64,000 nt of DNA. Origin: Pseudovibrio sp000156235 (GTDB lineage Bacteria; Pseudomonadota; Alphaproteobacteria; Rhizobiales; Stappiaceae). The notes below the pieces were generated by a model. The model saw only the letters and a program-made list of their open reading frames with translations. It did not search any database and had not been told where the DNA came from. A program made the position numbers and the translations under genes. The stretch's first letter is position 1. Each line of letters starts with the position of its first letter. Location: NCBI RefSeq assembly GCF_000156235.1, contig NZ_DS996805.1, positions 682,001-746,000 on the forward strand, given 5' to 3'. Positions 8,829 to 17,837 of the stretch are shown here, one piece after another.

Positions 8829-10382
8829 TTATTCTGCAGTTTCCGGTTCAACATAGCGTGGGAACACGCCCTGTGGCTTCGGCAGTTCACGACCGCCTTG
8901 CAGACGACCAGCTTCACCCAGCTCCGCAAAAGACCGCTCATCGTCAGAAAGCACCAGCAGATCCAGTAGTTTACCTGCCGAAGTCGGCATGACTGGCTGC
9001 GCCAGAATACCAACCTGACGGATGATCTCTGCAGTGGTGTAAAGCACTGTGCCCATACGTTCCGGTTCAGTCTTCTTCAGCGCCCATGGCTCCTGAGACG
9101 CGAAGTAACGGTTTGCTTCGCCAACAGTTGACCAGATACACGCCAGAGCGTGATGGATTTCCTGCTTTGCCATGAAGCCACGGCACTTTTCAAGCATCTC
9201 ATCAGCCTGCTGCAGGATAGCCTTGTCGTCCGCGGAGAACTCGCCAGGAACCGGCAATTTGCCTTCACAGTTCTTGAAGATCATGGAGAGCGAACGCTGA
9301 GCCAGGTTGCCAATGTCATTGGCGAGGTCAGCATTGATGCGGTTCACCATTGCTTCGTGGTTGTAGTTGCCATCCTGACCGAATGGAACTTCACGCAGGA
9401 AGAAGTATCTGATCTGATCCAGACCGTAGGTTTCCACCAGATCACGCGGTGCAATCACGTTGCCCAGAGACTTGGACATCTTCTCACCGGAGTTGAAGAG
9501 GAAACCGTGCGCAAACACGCGCTCAGGCAACGGAACACCAGCAGACATCAGGAATGCTGGCCAGTACACTGCGTGGAAACGGATGATATCCTTACCGATG
9601 ATATGAGCGTTTGCAGGCCAGAACTTGGCCATATCGCCGTCCATATCCGGATAGCCAAGCGCGGTGATGTAATTGGTCAACGCATCGACCCAAACGTACA
9701 TGACGTGCTTTTCATCACCTGGAACCGGGATGCCCCAGTCGAAGGTGGTGCGGGAGATGGAGAGGTCTTTCAGGCCACCTTTTACGAAGCTCATCACTTC
9801 GTTGCGGCGTGCGTTTGGACCGATAAAGTCAGGGTTCTTCTCATAAAGCTCAATCAGCTTGTCTTCGTAAGCTGAGAGACGGAAGAAATAGCTTTCTTCT
9901 TCTACCCATTCAACAGGTGTGCCCTGAGGGCCGTAGCGAACACCGTCTTCACGAACTTCGGTCTCGCCTTCCTGATAGTAGGCTTCATCGCGAACGGAGT
10001 ACCAACCGGCGTAGCTGTCTTTGTAGATGTCGCCAGCGTCAGCCATTTTCTGCCAGATTGCCTGACAGGATTTGTAATGACGCTCTTCGTTGGTCTGAAT
10101 GAAATCGTCGTTGGAGCAGCCAAGCATCTCAACCATTTCGCGGAAGAGCTTGGAGTTCTTGTCAGCAAGATCTGATGGTGACATGCCTTCCTTGACGGCG
10201 GTCTGAAGCATCTTCTGGCCGTGTACGTCAGTACCAGTCAGGAAGTGTACTTCACGGCCATCCAGTCTCTGGAAACGGGCCAGCACGTCAGTTGCAATTG
10301 CCTCATAGGCGTGGCCGATATGCGGCTCACCATTTGGGTAGGAAATTGCCGTTGTAATATAGAAAGGCGATTTTTCTGTCAT
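8829..10382 (-). CDS. metG: Methionyl-tRNA synthetase
   Basis: A 517-residue class I aminoacyl-tRNA synthetase charging tRNA-Met. The HIGH motif appears as PHIGHAYEA near residue 20 and the KMSKS motif as EKMSKSLGN. There is no EMAP-type tRNA-binding tail, and I see no paired CxxC zinc knuckles. Length fits the short alphaproteobacterial form. It sits downstream of tmk and holB with a 78-base gap, the standard order in the group. Confidence 0.95.
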   Translation of the reverse strand: MTEKSPFYITTAISYPNGEPHIGHAYEAIATDVLARFQRLDGREVHFLTGTDVHGQKMLQTAVKEGMSPSDLADKNSKLFREMVEMLGCSNDDFIQTNEERHYKSCQAIWQKMADAGDIYKDSYAGWYSVRDEAYYQEGETEVREDGVRYGPQGTPVEWVEEESYFFRLSAYEDKLIELYEKNPDFIGPNARRNEVMSFVKGGLKDLSISRTTFDWGIPVPGDEKHVMYVWVDALTNYITALGYPDMDGDMAKFWPANAHIIGKDIIRFHAVYWPAFLMSAGVPLPERVFAHGFLFNSGEKMSKSLGNVIAPRDLVETYGLDQIRYFFLREVPFGQDGNYNHEAMVNRINADLANDIGNLAQRSLSMIFKNCEGKLPVPGEFSADDKAILQQADEMLEKCRGFMAKQEIHHALACIWSTVGEANRYFASQEPWALKKTEPERMGTVLYTTAEIIRQVGILAQPVMPTSAGKLLDLLVLSDDERSFAELGEAGRLQGGRELPKPQGVFPRYVEPETAE

Positions 10383-10460
10383 ATCCTAAGGTGATCTCTT
10401 GATCCGGGATCTAAATCTGGAAAGTTCTTTGAGTGTTAGCTCAAAGATAACAGTCGTACG

Positions 10461-11528
10461 TCAGCCAGAGCTTGCTTTCCGCAGGTCAACGAGGAAAGTC
10501 AACACAACTTGCTTCCGATCGAGGTTTAAAGCATCTGCCGTTGAAGCAGCGCGGCCAACCTTTTCCCACAAGTCAGCCCACCTGACAAGCGCATCCGGCT
10601 TTGTGCTTGCATCTTTACGCAGTTGATTGCTCAAGAATGTGCGCGCAAGCTCCAAAAATGTGTTCCAGGCATCCTCTGCACCGCGTGCCGCAATCTTATC
10701 TGCAAAGCCATGCGCACGGATCATGTCCAGATTTGTGATGGTTTCAACCAGCCCGGTGAACTCCTGCGCGATATCTAGCGCACCGCCGTTTGCGGCCAGT
10801 GCTGCCTGTCGCAGGCTCCCATCGGCAAGCGTGTGAAGGGCTTCTGTGTTGCCGGATGGGCCACATCCCATTTCTGTGAGGGCATGCTCAATCATCGGCT
10901 CTTCCAGTTTGCGCATGGTGAGTTTGCGGCATCTGGAACGGATTGTTGGCAGCAACCGACCCGGATTGTGGGAGAGCAAGATGAACAAGGACTGTTTTGG
11001 CGGTTCTTCAAGGATTTTGAGAAGTGCGTTGGCTGCGGACTGGTTCATATCATCGGCAGAATCAACAATACAGATGCGCCAGTTACCACCAGCTGCCGTG
11101 GAGCCGAAGAAACCTGTTGTCCTGCGCACTTCATCGACCGGAAGATCTCGCTTGAATCGTTTGCCTTTCAGATCCCACGGGCGGCGCAAGTGCAGAAGGT
11201 CTGCATGGGAGCCTGCAGCAACCATTTGTGCGCTATGGCTTTCCGGTGGGACGTACAAGCTGTTGGCTGCCATAACAGGCGTTGAAAAGCGATCAGGATG
11301 TTCAAGGATAAAGCGGGCGAAGCGAAACGCGAGCGTGGCTTTGCCGATGCCTTTGGGGCCACCGAGAATCCAGGCATGATGAAACCGCTGCGATCTATAG
11401 GCGTCAAGCAGTTCTGTCTCAGCCAGTTCATGGCCGTAAAGACGTGTTTGCTCGCGTGGGAGCGGCAGGCCGTCGACCTCATCAAACTCAGGGACTTCTT
11501 CGATTATGGGAGCCTTGGCCATACTCAC
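10461..11528 (-). CDS. holB: DNA polymerase III subunit delta'
   Basis: A 355-residue clamp-loader ATPase-fold subunit. The P-loop-like GGPKGIGKATLA is near residue 56. The Walker B-like region reads IVDSADDMNQSAANALLKILEEPP, followed by sensor I (LLSHNPG) and RSRCR. It starts with GTG at 11528, which overlaps the tmk stop as GTGA, so the two are coupled. In the cell it works in the clamp loader that puts the beta clamp on DNA. Position between tmk and metG confirms the assignment. Confidence 0.92.
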   Translation of the reverse strand: MSMAKAPIIEEVPEFDEVDGLPLPREQTRLYGHELAETELLDAYRSQRFHHAWILGGPKGIGKATLAFRFARFILEHPDRFSTPVMAANSLYVPPESHSAQMVAAGSHADLLHLRRPWDLKGKRFKRDLPVDEVRRTTGFFGSTAAGGNWRICIVDSADDMNQSAANALLKILEEPPKQSLFILLSHNPGRLLPTIRSRCRKLTMRKLEEPMIEHALTEMGCGPSGNTEALHTLADGSLRQAALAANGGALDIAQEFTGLVETITNLDMIRAHGFADKIAARGAEDAWNTFLELARTFLSNQLRKDASTKPDALVRWADLWEKVGRAASTADALNLDRKQVVLTFLVDLRKASSG

Positions 11529-12226
11529 CCTTCCCTGTTTGCGTCAGGTTCGCCTGTTTCCTGCTGGATCTGCTCAGCAAAGCGGTCCTGTACCGCCCGC
11601 CAGATGTCTTCGGTTACCTTATCCTGAGGCTGGTCGCCGTCAATCACCACGATGCGATCTGGCTCATTGCGAGCCATTTCCAGAAAAAGTTCTTGCCTGC
11701 GGCGGTGCGTTTCCAGTGTATCTGTTTCAAACCGATCCGGGCCATCAAACTCAACGGGTGCTGTGCGCTTTGAAACGCGGGCCAAGCCAACTTCAGGTGT
11801 CACGTTGATGAGCAGTGTCATATTCGGGTTATGACCTGCGATTGCGACTTGCTGCAGAGCTTCTACGGTTGGTGTGGGTACACCAGATTCGCCCTGATAA
11901 ACGCGGGACGAATCCGCAAAGCGATCGCACAGCACCCATTTGCCATTCTCAAGTGCAGGCTTGATAAGTGTATCAATATGGTCAGCACGGGCTGCTGCAA
12001 ACAGAACGGCTTCGGCAGTGACACCGTAGTCTTTTGCTGCGCCTGACAGGAGAACTTCGCGAACCAACTCAGCGCCTTGTGAGCCGCCGGGTTCGCGTGT
12101 GGTGACAGCTTCAATTCCTTTGGCCGCGAGTTTGTCGCGTAAGCGCTGGATTTGAGTCGACTTACCGGCGCCTTCACCGCCTTCAAAACTGATAAAAATA
12201 CCCGACAACGTCGAACAGGCCTCCAA
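11525..12226 (-). CDS. tmk: Thymidylate kinase
   Basis: A 233-residue dTMP kinase (dTMP + ATP to dTDP + ADP). The P-loop is FEGGEGAGKST near residues 14-24; the substrate-binding DRFADSSRVYQG and the TREPGGS loop are present. It is coupled to holB by a 4-base overlap. The upstream gene, 34 bases away, encodes a DacF-like protein, the usual order in alphaproteobacteria. Confidence 0.95.
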   Translation of the reverse strand: MEACSTLSGIFISFEGGEGAGKSTQIQRLRDKLAAKGIEAVTTREPGGSQGAELVREVLLSGAAKDYGVTAEAVLFAAARADHIDTLIKPALENGKWVLCDRFADSSRVYQGESGVPTPTVEALQQVAIAGHNPNMTLLINVTPEVGLARVSKRTAPVEFDGPDRFETDTLETHRRRQELFLEMARNEPDRIVVIDGDQPQDKVTEDIWRAVQDRFAEQIQQETGEPDANREG

Positions 12227-12260
12227 GACCTTCGGAATTCAATAGTGCTGAAACCCGGTG

Positions 12261-13478
12261 CTAAAACAACTGGTAGAAGAACTCTCCAAGGGCATCCCAT
12301 GCGCGGCCTTGAAGGTCTCCAATGGCTACATCCTCTCCTGTAACCAGTGTTGCTCGATAAATCACGTCATTTTTGGAAAGAACTTGCAGTTCTCCCACTT
12401 CCATTCCTTTTTCAATAGGTGCTGGAATGGGGCCATTGTAGACGACACGGAGCTTATACTTGTCTTTCTCATTCGGGTTGATGAGTGTTGCGACAGCATC
12501 ATTTGTCTTTAAAGATACGGTCGTTTTCTTGCCGCCATAGACTTGCGCATCACTAATAAGTTCGCCTTTGCGAAAGAGCTGCTGCAGCTTCAGGCCGGAA
12601 AACGTGGGCAGCAGCAGGGTTTTCATGTCCTGAACGCGATCTTGAAGCGTTGGAGAGGCTGCAATTGCTGCAACATAGCGGTGACCGTTGCTATCCAGCG
12701 TTCCGAGCGCCGCGAAGCCCTCTCTCTCAGAGAACCCGGCACCAAATCCATCAAGGCCTTGAATATCACGTATGAGCGGGTTTTTGTTGCGCTGCGTGAT
12801 CTTGTTCCAAGTGAAGCGGTCCATAGCATAGACAGAATGTAGCTCGGGCTCATGCTCCAGAACGTAGGCTGCGAGAACTGTTAGATCTTCGAGTGTGGTC
12901 TTATGGTTCTCATCGGGAAAGCCAGTTGGATTGGTGAAGTTTGAGTTCTCCATACCAATGGACTTAGCCAGCTTGTTCATTTCCTGGGCAAAGTTTTCTT
13001 CGCTACCAGCAAGCCCTTCAGCCAAAATGATTGCGGCATCGTTTGCGCTGTGTACGATCAGGCCATACATCAGATCATTGACAGACACAGATGAGTTCAG
13101 GCGCGCAAACATTGTTGTGACGCGTGCTGGTGCTCCACCGGTGCGCCATGCATGTTCACTGACTTTGAACATGGTTTGTGGCGTGATGTCACCAGCATGG
13201 ATGGCCTGCTGCACAGTGACGGCAGTCATCAGTTTTGTCAGGTTGGCCGGAGCCATCAGAACCTGAGAGTTTTTGGAGAAGACGAGCGACTTATTTGTGA
13301 AGTCGTAGAGCGTTGCGGCTTTGGCTTTGATTTCGACAGCCTGAGCTGGAGAGGCTGCGAGTATGCTGCAGAATGCCAATGCAGCGATAGCTGACGCTCT
13401 CCAGTTTTTAGGAGATGTCCAGTACCTGCAGTTGTCTTGAGATTTATGCTGTTTGCACTTCTGCCACCCAACTTGCAC
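12261..13478 (-). CDS. DacF-like D-alanyl-D-alanine carboxypeptidase homologue, active site lost
   Basis: About 405 residues with the fold order of class A low-mass penicillin-binding proteins (DacF/PBP5): signal peptide, peptidase S11 domain, then a C-terminal PBP5-like domain. I prefer a GTG start at 13478 because GGGAG lies 8 bases upstream; an ATG at 13541 has no such site. The SxxK box reads PANLTKLMT, so the nucleophile serine is Asn79 (AAC, one base from AGC); the lysine is kept. The second box HSAND is intact. The KTG box, normally DGLKTG, reads DGFGAGFSE. Two of three catalytic boxes are broken, so peptidase activity is unlikely. It may be a structural or regulatory pseudoenzyme, or bind peptidoglycan. 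Genomic place is that of the normal enzyme. Confidence 0.85.
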   Translation of the reverse strand: MQVGWQKCKQHKSQDNCRYWTSPKNWRASAIAALAFCSILAASPAQAVEIKAKAATLYDFTNKSLVFSKNSQVLMAPANLTKLMTAVTVQQAIHAGDITPQTMFKVSEHAWRTGGAPARVTTMFARLNSSVSVNDLMYGLIVHSANDAAIILAEGLAGSEENFAQEMNKLAKSIGMENSNFTNPTGFPDENHKTTLEDLTVLAAYVLEHEPELHSVYAMDRFTWNKITQRNKNPLIRDIQGLDGFGAGFSEREGFAALGTLDSNGHRYVAAIAASPTLQDRVQDMKTLLLPTFSGLKLQQLFRKGELISDAQVYGGKKTTVSLKTNDAVATLINPNEKDKYKLRVVYNGPIPAPIEKGMEVGELQVLSKNDVIYRATLVTGEDVAIGDLQGRAWDALGEFFYQLF

Positions 13479-13587
13479 GCCTGCGTCTCCCTGATTGATT
13501 TTGGTGGGGCTATGATACGCCCCATCCCTTAAAACAAACACTAACGCAGGTGTGCTGACTGGGTAAAGCCGTTTAGAACTAAATGAC

Positions 13588-14730
13588 TTAGTGATTTTGA
13601 CCAGTACGAGATAGCAGTAGCTCTTTCAGGCCTGAACCACCAGAAACAGACTTGAATGCATCATGCGCACTGTTGAGTCTGTGCTCAGATGCATAAGATG
13701 AAATTGCATTACCAGTCTGGAAGGTTGGCGCAGTGCTGGTAGGTGTTTTATATACACCAGAGCTTGGTGGTGGCAGCAGAGATGTTCCAAAGGAGGTCGA
13801 AACAGGCTGTGCTGCAATGGCTGGTTTCGGAGCGTTTGGATTTGCGCTGGTGGACAATGCGCTATTGATCCGGTTTCTGAAACTGCTGATGGACGCAACC
13901 TGTGTTGTGCTCAGGTTACGCTCGTAAACCACTGCTGGATCAAGCTGGTTGGCATTGAACGCCAGAACGTTCTGTGCTGCCAGAATAGGTGTGTCGTATG
14001 GCCTGCTTTTTGGCATTGGTGCCGGGCCAGAGATACGGTTCACAGGATTTGCAAAGGCGAGCATGGTGCGCGGTGCAGAGCTGCCGCCATTCCAGTTGCC
14101 ACCATTGCCGGAATAAGAAGCCAGAAGCTTTTTCTCATCCCGCCCATGGAGCGGCGCACGACCAACATACTCCACACGAACTTTTGCAACACCGCTGGAT
14201 TTGGTGCCGAGCATGCCAGCAACGCGTTCTGACAAGTCGATGATACGATTGTCATGGAACGGGCCACGGTCATTCACGCGCACAACCATGGACTTGCCGT
14301 TTTGAAGGTTTGTCACCTTGGCATAGCTTGGTAGCGGCATTGTTGGGTGGGCGGCGGTCAGTGCGTTACGATCGAAGATTTCTCCGTTAGCGGTTTTGCG
14401 GCCATGGAAGGTTGGGCCATACCATGATGCCTTGCCGGTTTTCTTGTAGTTATCGTCCCTCTTGGGATAGTACCACTTACCGGCCACTTTATACGGTTTG
14501 CCAACAACAGCGCGCCCTCCTCCTTTGGGAACCGGCTTCGAGCCTTTCACCACACGAGGACTTGCAGCTACGCCGTATTTCTTTTCACTGAACTTCACTT
14601 TATCCGTGCCGCCACCGCAGGCTGCAATGCCTGCGCACAGGGCAACCACAGATATGCTGGTCGCTACGCGTTTGATCGTTTCGGGAGCTGGTGCTTTCAC
14701 CGAATAGCCCCAATTCAGTAAAGAAGTCAT
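13588..14730 (-). CDS. rlpA: RlpA-like septal/outer-membrane lipoprotein, putative lytic transglycosylase
   Basis: About 380 residues. The N-terminus ends in a lipobox (LCAGIAAC) about 40 residues in, predicting an outer-membrane lipoprotein. A double-psi beta-barrel domain follows: GKASWYGPTFHGRKTANGE, then VVRVNDRGPFHDNRIIDLS, including the conserved NDRGPF acid. RlpA cuts naked glycan strands in the family. No SPOR domain is visible; the C-terminal 150 residues are Ser/Pro/Asn-rich and low complexity. I place the start at 14730, just before the lipoprotein signal. The frame stays open back through tRNA-Ser, which is artefactual. It lies upstream of the DacF-like gene. Confidence 0.85.
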   Translation of the reverse strand: MTSLLNWGYSVKAPAPETIKRVATSISVVALCAGIAACGGGTDKVKFSEKKYGVAASPRVVKGSKPVPKGGGRAVVGKPYKVAGKWYYPKRDDNYKKTGKASWYGPTFHGRKTANGEIFDRNALTAAHPTMPLPSYAKVTNLQNGKSMVVRVNDRGPFHDNRIIDLSERVAGMLGTKSSGVAKVRVEYVGRAPLHGRDEKKLLASYSGNGGNWNGGSSAPRTMLAFANPVNRISGPAPMPKSRPYDTPILAAQNVLAFNANQLDPAVVYERNLSTTQVASISSFRNRINSALSTSANPNAPKPAIAAQPVSTSFGTSLLPPPSSGVYKTPTSTAPTFQTGNAISSYASEHRLNSAHDAFKSVSGGSGLKELLLSRTGQNH

Positions 14731-15038
14731 ACCGTTGTTACTCACTACATGTTCGGCACTGACGGATTTCAGATTGGTTGAGCAAAAATACCCGAGCTCA
14801 CTACAAACTGAACCAATATTAAAAAGATAGCCGATAAACCTTAACTGAATCCGATCAAAATGTCTCCACAAGAAAGAGAGATTTTTGCCTAAGCTAACTT
14901 CCTTAGGGGAAATGGCGGTTTTGATAGGACTGATTGATTTCACTGTGAAAAAAATAAATTCATGCTGTGGAACAAGTTTTACGCCCGCTTGACTTTGAGG
15001 GCCGCATGAACGAAATAGAGCCCACACCACACAGCGCC
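14731..15038. other. Intergenic stretch between rlpA and tRNA-Ser
   Basis: About 310 bases without a supported gene. It should carry the rlpA promoter (minus) and the tRNA promoter (plus). No clear inverted repeat was seen. Confidence 0.5.
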
Positions 15039-15128
15039 GGAGAGGTGGCAGAGTGGTTGAATGCACCGGTCTTGAAAACCGGCGGGCGTGGAAGCGTCTC
15101 GTGGGTTCGAATCCCACCCTCTCCGCCA
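15039..15128 (+). tRNA. tRNA-Ser (UGA)
   Basis: A 90-base tRNA with encoded CCA. The acceptor arm GGAGAGG pairs with CCTCTCC. The anticodon loop is CTTGAAA with anticodon TGA. There is a long variable arm (GGCGTGGAAGCGTCTC region) as expected for serine, and a T-arm GTGGG-TTCGAAT-CCCAC. Confidence 0.97.
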
Positions 15129-15157
15129 TCTATCTTATTGATAGATAGAGCAAAAAA

Positions 15158-15181
15158 ACCCATCTTTACGGTGGGTTTTTT
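15158..15181 (+). terminator. Terminator after tRNA-Ser
   Basis: ACCCATC pairs with GGTGGGT around a TTTAC loop, followed by six Ts. A-runs on the other side could make it work on the minus strand too. Confidence 0.8.
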
Positions 15182-15361
15182 GCTTTCTGGACTAGTGCAA
15201 TATGACCTGAGTTCTCAGAAAAATAGTGAGAGTGTTCCCGGCTATCTGGGGCGCTGTTTCAGGAAATAGCGCTAGTCCGTCAGAATACCTTTGAGAAAAT
15301 TGCAAGATAGACAGTCGGAAACGGCGTAGTCACACTGGCACTTTCTTCACGGGGATTTTCT

Positions 15362-15691
15362 ATGAAACGCTTAGTTTTGGCTGCTGGCCTCTCCTGCTCG
15401 CTTGCTGCGCCCGCTTTGGCACAGGCGCCTAAAGATATGATCAAAGAGATTTTTCTAATCGACACTATGGATAATTTCTGTGAGCTCGGCATCGTGCACG
15501 AGCGGACACTGGATTACATCAGAGAAAACAAACTCAAAACTACGCCCAGCTACATCATCCTTGTCCAGCAAAGTATAAGTTTGGCGGGAGAGGTTCAACA
15601 TACGCTGGAAGATGCCCATGAAGATGCAAGTGGTGTCGTGTGCATTCAGATCCGTGAGCGAGCAAAAGAACTCAATTTACTGAGCAAGTAA
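15362..15691 (+). CDS. Small exported protein of unknown function
   Basis: A 109-residue protein with a clear signal peptide (MKRLVLAAGLSCSLAAPALA, cut before QAPKD). The mature part is about 89 residues, mostly predicted helical, with two cysteines (in NFCELG and VVCIQI) that could form a disulfide in the periplasm. An ACGGGG-like site precedes the ATG. I do not recognise the family. It stands alone between tRNA-Ser and the convergent polyamine operon. Confidence 0.7.
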   Translation: MKRLVLAAGLSCSLAAPALAQAPKDMIKEIFLIDTMDNFCELGIVHERTLDYIRENKLKTTPSYIILVQQSISLAGEVQHTLEDAHEDASGVVCIQIRERAKELNLLSK

Positions 15692-15734
15692 GCTGAGGGT
15701 GCGGGGTTGTGGCGATCAGTGCGTAGAAATGAAA

Positions 15735-15762
15735 AGAGCTGCAATCGTATGATCGCAGCTCT
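15735..15762 (-). terminator. Terminator of the polyamine operon
   Basis: On the minus strand AGAGCTGC and GCAGCTCT pair around a partly paired loop, and the stem is followed by TTTT. It lies just past the agmatinase stop. Confidence 0.65.
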
Positions 15763-15787
15763 CTGTTTCGGTTGATTGGTATAGCCG

Positions 15788-16648
15788 TCAGCCTTGTGAG
15801 CTCAGCGCTGCAGCCATGAGGCGGTATGTGATCTGAGCGGCGGTGAAGTCCCACGCGGCATTTCCGTCGGGGGCGAGCTCAACCACATCGAGACCGACGC
15901 ACTTGCGGCCTTTAAGGGCATGTTCCACCAGATGGATGGCCTGATAGTAGCCAAGGCCTCCTGGAACCGGTGTGCCTGTGGCTGGCATCTGGGATGGATC
16001 AAGACCGTCGACATCAAAAGAAACATAGATGTCCTCTGGGAAATCCTCCGGCAGATCAACAGCGTGCAAGCCTTTGGTCACTAGCTCTTCCGCATCTACA
16101 AAGAACACCTTGTTTTCTGTTCTGCTATCCATTTCCTGCTGACAAAGTGCACGCACGCCGAACTGTGCGAGGGAACTCCCCTCTTCCACCAGAAGGTTCA
16201 TAACAGAGGCGTGGGAATGCTTTTCACCCTGATAGGCAATGCGTAGGTCTGCATGCGCATCCACTTGTACGATCCCTACCGGCTTACCAAGTGCGCGTGC
16301 TACACCGGACACAGCGCCGTAAGATAGAGAGTGTTCGCCGCCGAGCGTGACTGGGATTTTACCAGCTTTCACGGCAGCTTCAGTGCGCTGTGCTAGACGT
16401 TCCATCACCTCTGGCAGAGGACCATCGCACGCTACTGGCTCTTGTGTGGAGATGCCGGAAGCGCATGGCTCAACGCCATTGCTGCCGCGCTCAAGTTCGT
16501 TACTCGCTTCGATGATGGCTTCTGGCCCTTTTTCGGTGCCAGAGCCATAAGAAACAGTGCGCTCCAGAGGCACCGGAATGATGGTGAAGAGCGCGTCTTC
16601 TGCCTTGCGTTCTGCTTCAGTCAGCTCACTGTCGAGAAAAACAGACAT
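15788..16648 (-). CDS. speB: Agmatinase (ureohydrolase family)
   Basis: A 286-residue manganese ureohydrolase. The metal-binding motifs are all present: GGEHSLSYG, VDAHADLR and SFDVDGLDPSQMPATGTPVPGG with its key Asp residues. It would convert agmatine to putrescine and urea. An arginase is less likely, because the operon also encodes arginine decarboxylase, which makes agmatine. It is the last gene of the operon, 9 bases after nspC. Confidence 0.88.
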   Translation of the reverse strand: MSVFLDSELTEAERKAEDALFTIIPVPLERTVSYGSGTEKGPEAIIEASNELERGSNGVEPCASGISTQEPVACDGPLPEVMERLAQRTEAAVKAGKIPVTLGGEHSLSYGAVSGVARALGKPVGIVQVDAHADLRIAYQGEKHSHASVMNLLVEEGSSLAQFGVRALCQQEMDSRTENKVFFVDAEELVTKGLHAVDLPEDFPEDIYVSFDVDGLDPSQMPATGTPVPGGLGYYQAIHLVEHALKGRKCVGLDVVELAPDGNAAWDFTAAQITYRLMAAALSSQG

Positions 16649-16657
16649 TTTGCACCT

Positions 16658-17833
16658 TTAGGAAAGACGGTTCAGGAAGTCGTTGTACGAGAACTCTCGG
16701 ATAATCTTGAGTTCGTCGCTCTCAGAATTCCAAAGGGCGATGGTTGGTAGAGGAACACCGTTGAAGGTGTTGGTTTTCACCATCGAGTAGTGCGCCTGGT
16801 CAAGAAACGCGAAACGATCGCCAATTTGGAGTGGCTCTGCCCGGGTGTAATCCCCGATAACATCGCCTGCGAGACAAGATGGACCGCCGAGGCGGTATGT
16901 ATGCCCCTCTTCCGATTCATCCAGCATGGCTGGACGATATGGTGCCTCGATGACGTCCGGCATATGACAGGTTGCGGAAATATCTACGATCGCCAGATCC
17001 ATGCCGTTCTTTGGCAGATCCAAAACTTCGCCAATCAGGATGCCTGCATCCAGAGCAACAGCTTCACCCGGTTCCAGATAGACTTCCAGGCCCGTTTCTG
17101 CGCGCACATCTTTGATGAAGGCGATAAGGGCTTCGCGGTCATAATCTTCGCGGGTGATATGATGACCACCGCCGAAGTTGATCCACTTCAGCTGGCCGAA
17201 ATACGGTGCAAGCTTATCCTTAACCGCGTTCCATGTGCGCTGGAGAGGTTCGAACTCCTGCTCACAGAGCGTGTGCATATGGATGCCGTCAACGCCTGTC
17301 AGAACTTCTGCACTCAGCTGGGAAACCGGAAATCCGAGCCGTGAGCATGGAGCGCAGGGATCGTATTTTTCCACTTCGCCTTCGGAATGCTCCGGGTTGA
17401 CACGAAGGCCTACATCCACATTGTGTTTCGCGGCTCGCACGTTTGGCAGGAAACGGTCTTTTTGTGCTGGAGAGTTGAAGATCATGTGGTCGGTGTAACC
17501 GATGATCTCATCAATCTCGCTAGCTTTGTAGCCTGCGCAGAATGTTGCAACTTCGCCGCCATACTTCTCACGACCCAAGCGTGCTTCATACAAGCCAGAG
17601 GCACAGGTTCCTTCAAGATATTCGCGTACCACTGGGGCTAATGCGAACATGGAGAAGGCTTTTAGGGCAGCAAGAACATGCGCGCCGGAACGGTCAGCAA
17701 CGTCCTTAAGCATAGAGAGGTTGCGGCGAACCGCAACCTCATCAACGACAAAACAGGGACTTGGCACTCGGGAGAGATCAAAAGATTTGAACGCTCCCGC
17801 ATCACCAGCCTGTGTCTGCATAAACTCAGCCAT
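16658..17833 (-). CDS. nspC: Carboxynorspermidine/carboxyspermidine decarboxylase
   Basis: A 391-residue PLP enzyme of the fold III (alanine racemase-like) group. The PLP lysine is Lys58 in AALKAFSMF. Family hallmarks HMHTLCEQ and INFGGGHHITR are visible. It decarboxylates carboxyspermidine to spermidine (or the nor-form). It follows the carboxyspermidine dehydrogenase gene by 4 bases, and the two form the known alternative route that uses aspartate semialdehyde rather than decarboxylated SAM. Confidence 0.92.
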   Translation of the reverse strand: MAEFMQTQAGDAGAFKSFDLSRVPSPCFVVDEVAVRRNLSMLKDVADRSGAHVLAALKAFSMFALAPVVREYLEGTCASGLYEARLGREKYGGEVATFCAGYKASEIDEIIGYTDHMIFNSPAQKDRFLPNVRAAKHNVDVGLRVNPEHSEGEVEKYDPCAPCSRLGFPVSQLSAEVLTGVDGIHMHTLCEQEFEPLQRTWNAVKDKLAPYFGQLKWINFGGGHHITREDYDREALIAFIKDVRAETGLEVYLEPGEAVALDAGILIGEVLDLPKNGMDLAIVDISATCHMPDVIEAPYRPAMLDESEEGHTYRLGGPSCLAGDVIGDYTRAEPLQIGDRFAFLDQAHYSMVKTNTFNGVPLPTIALWNSESDELKIIREFSYNDFLNRLS

Positions 17834-17837
17834 CAGC

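Noticed and set aside
14731..15129. Upstream extension of the rlpA frame through tRNA-Ser (MAERVGFEPTRRF...)
   Set aside because: This is the familiar artefact of translating the antisense of tRNA-Ser; the lipoprotein signal and a start lie at 14730.
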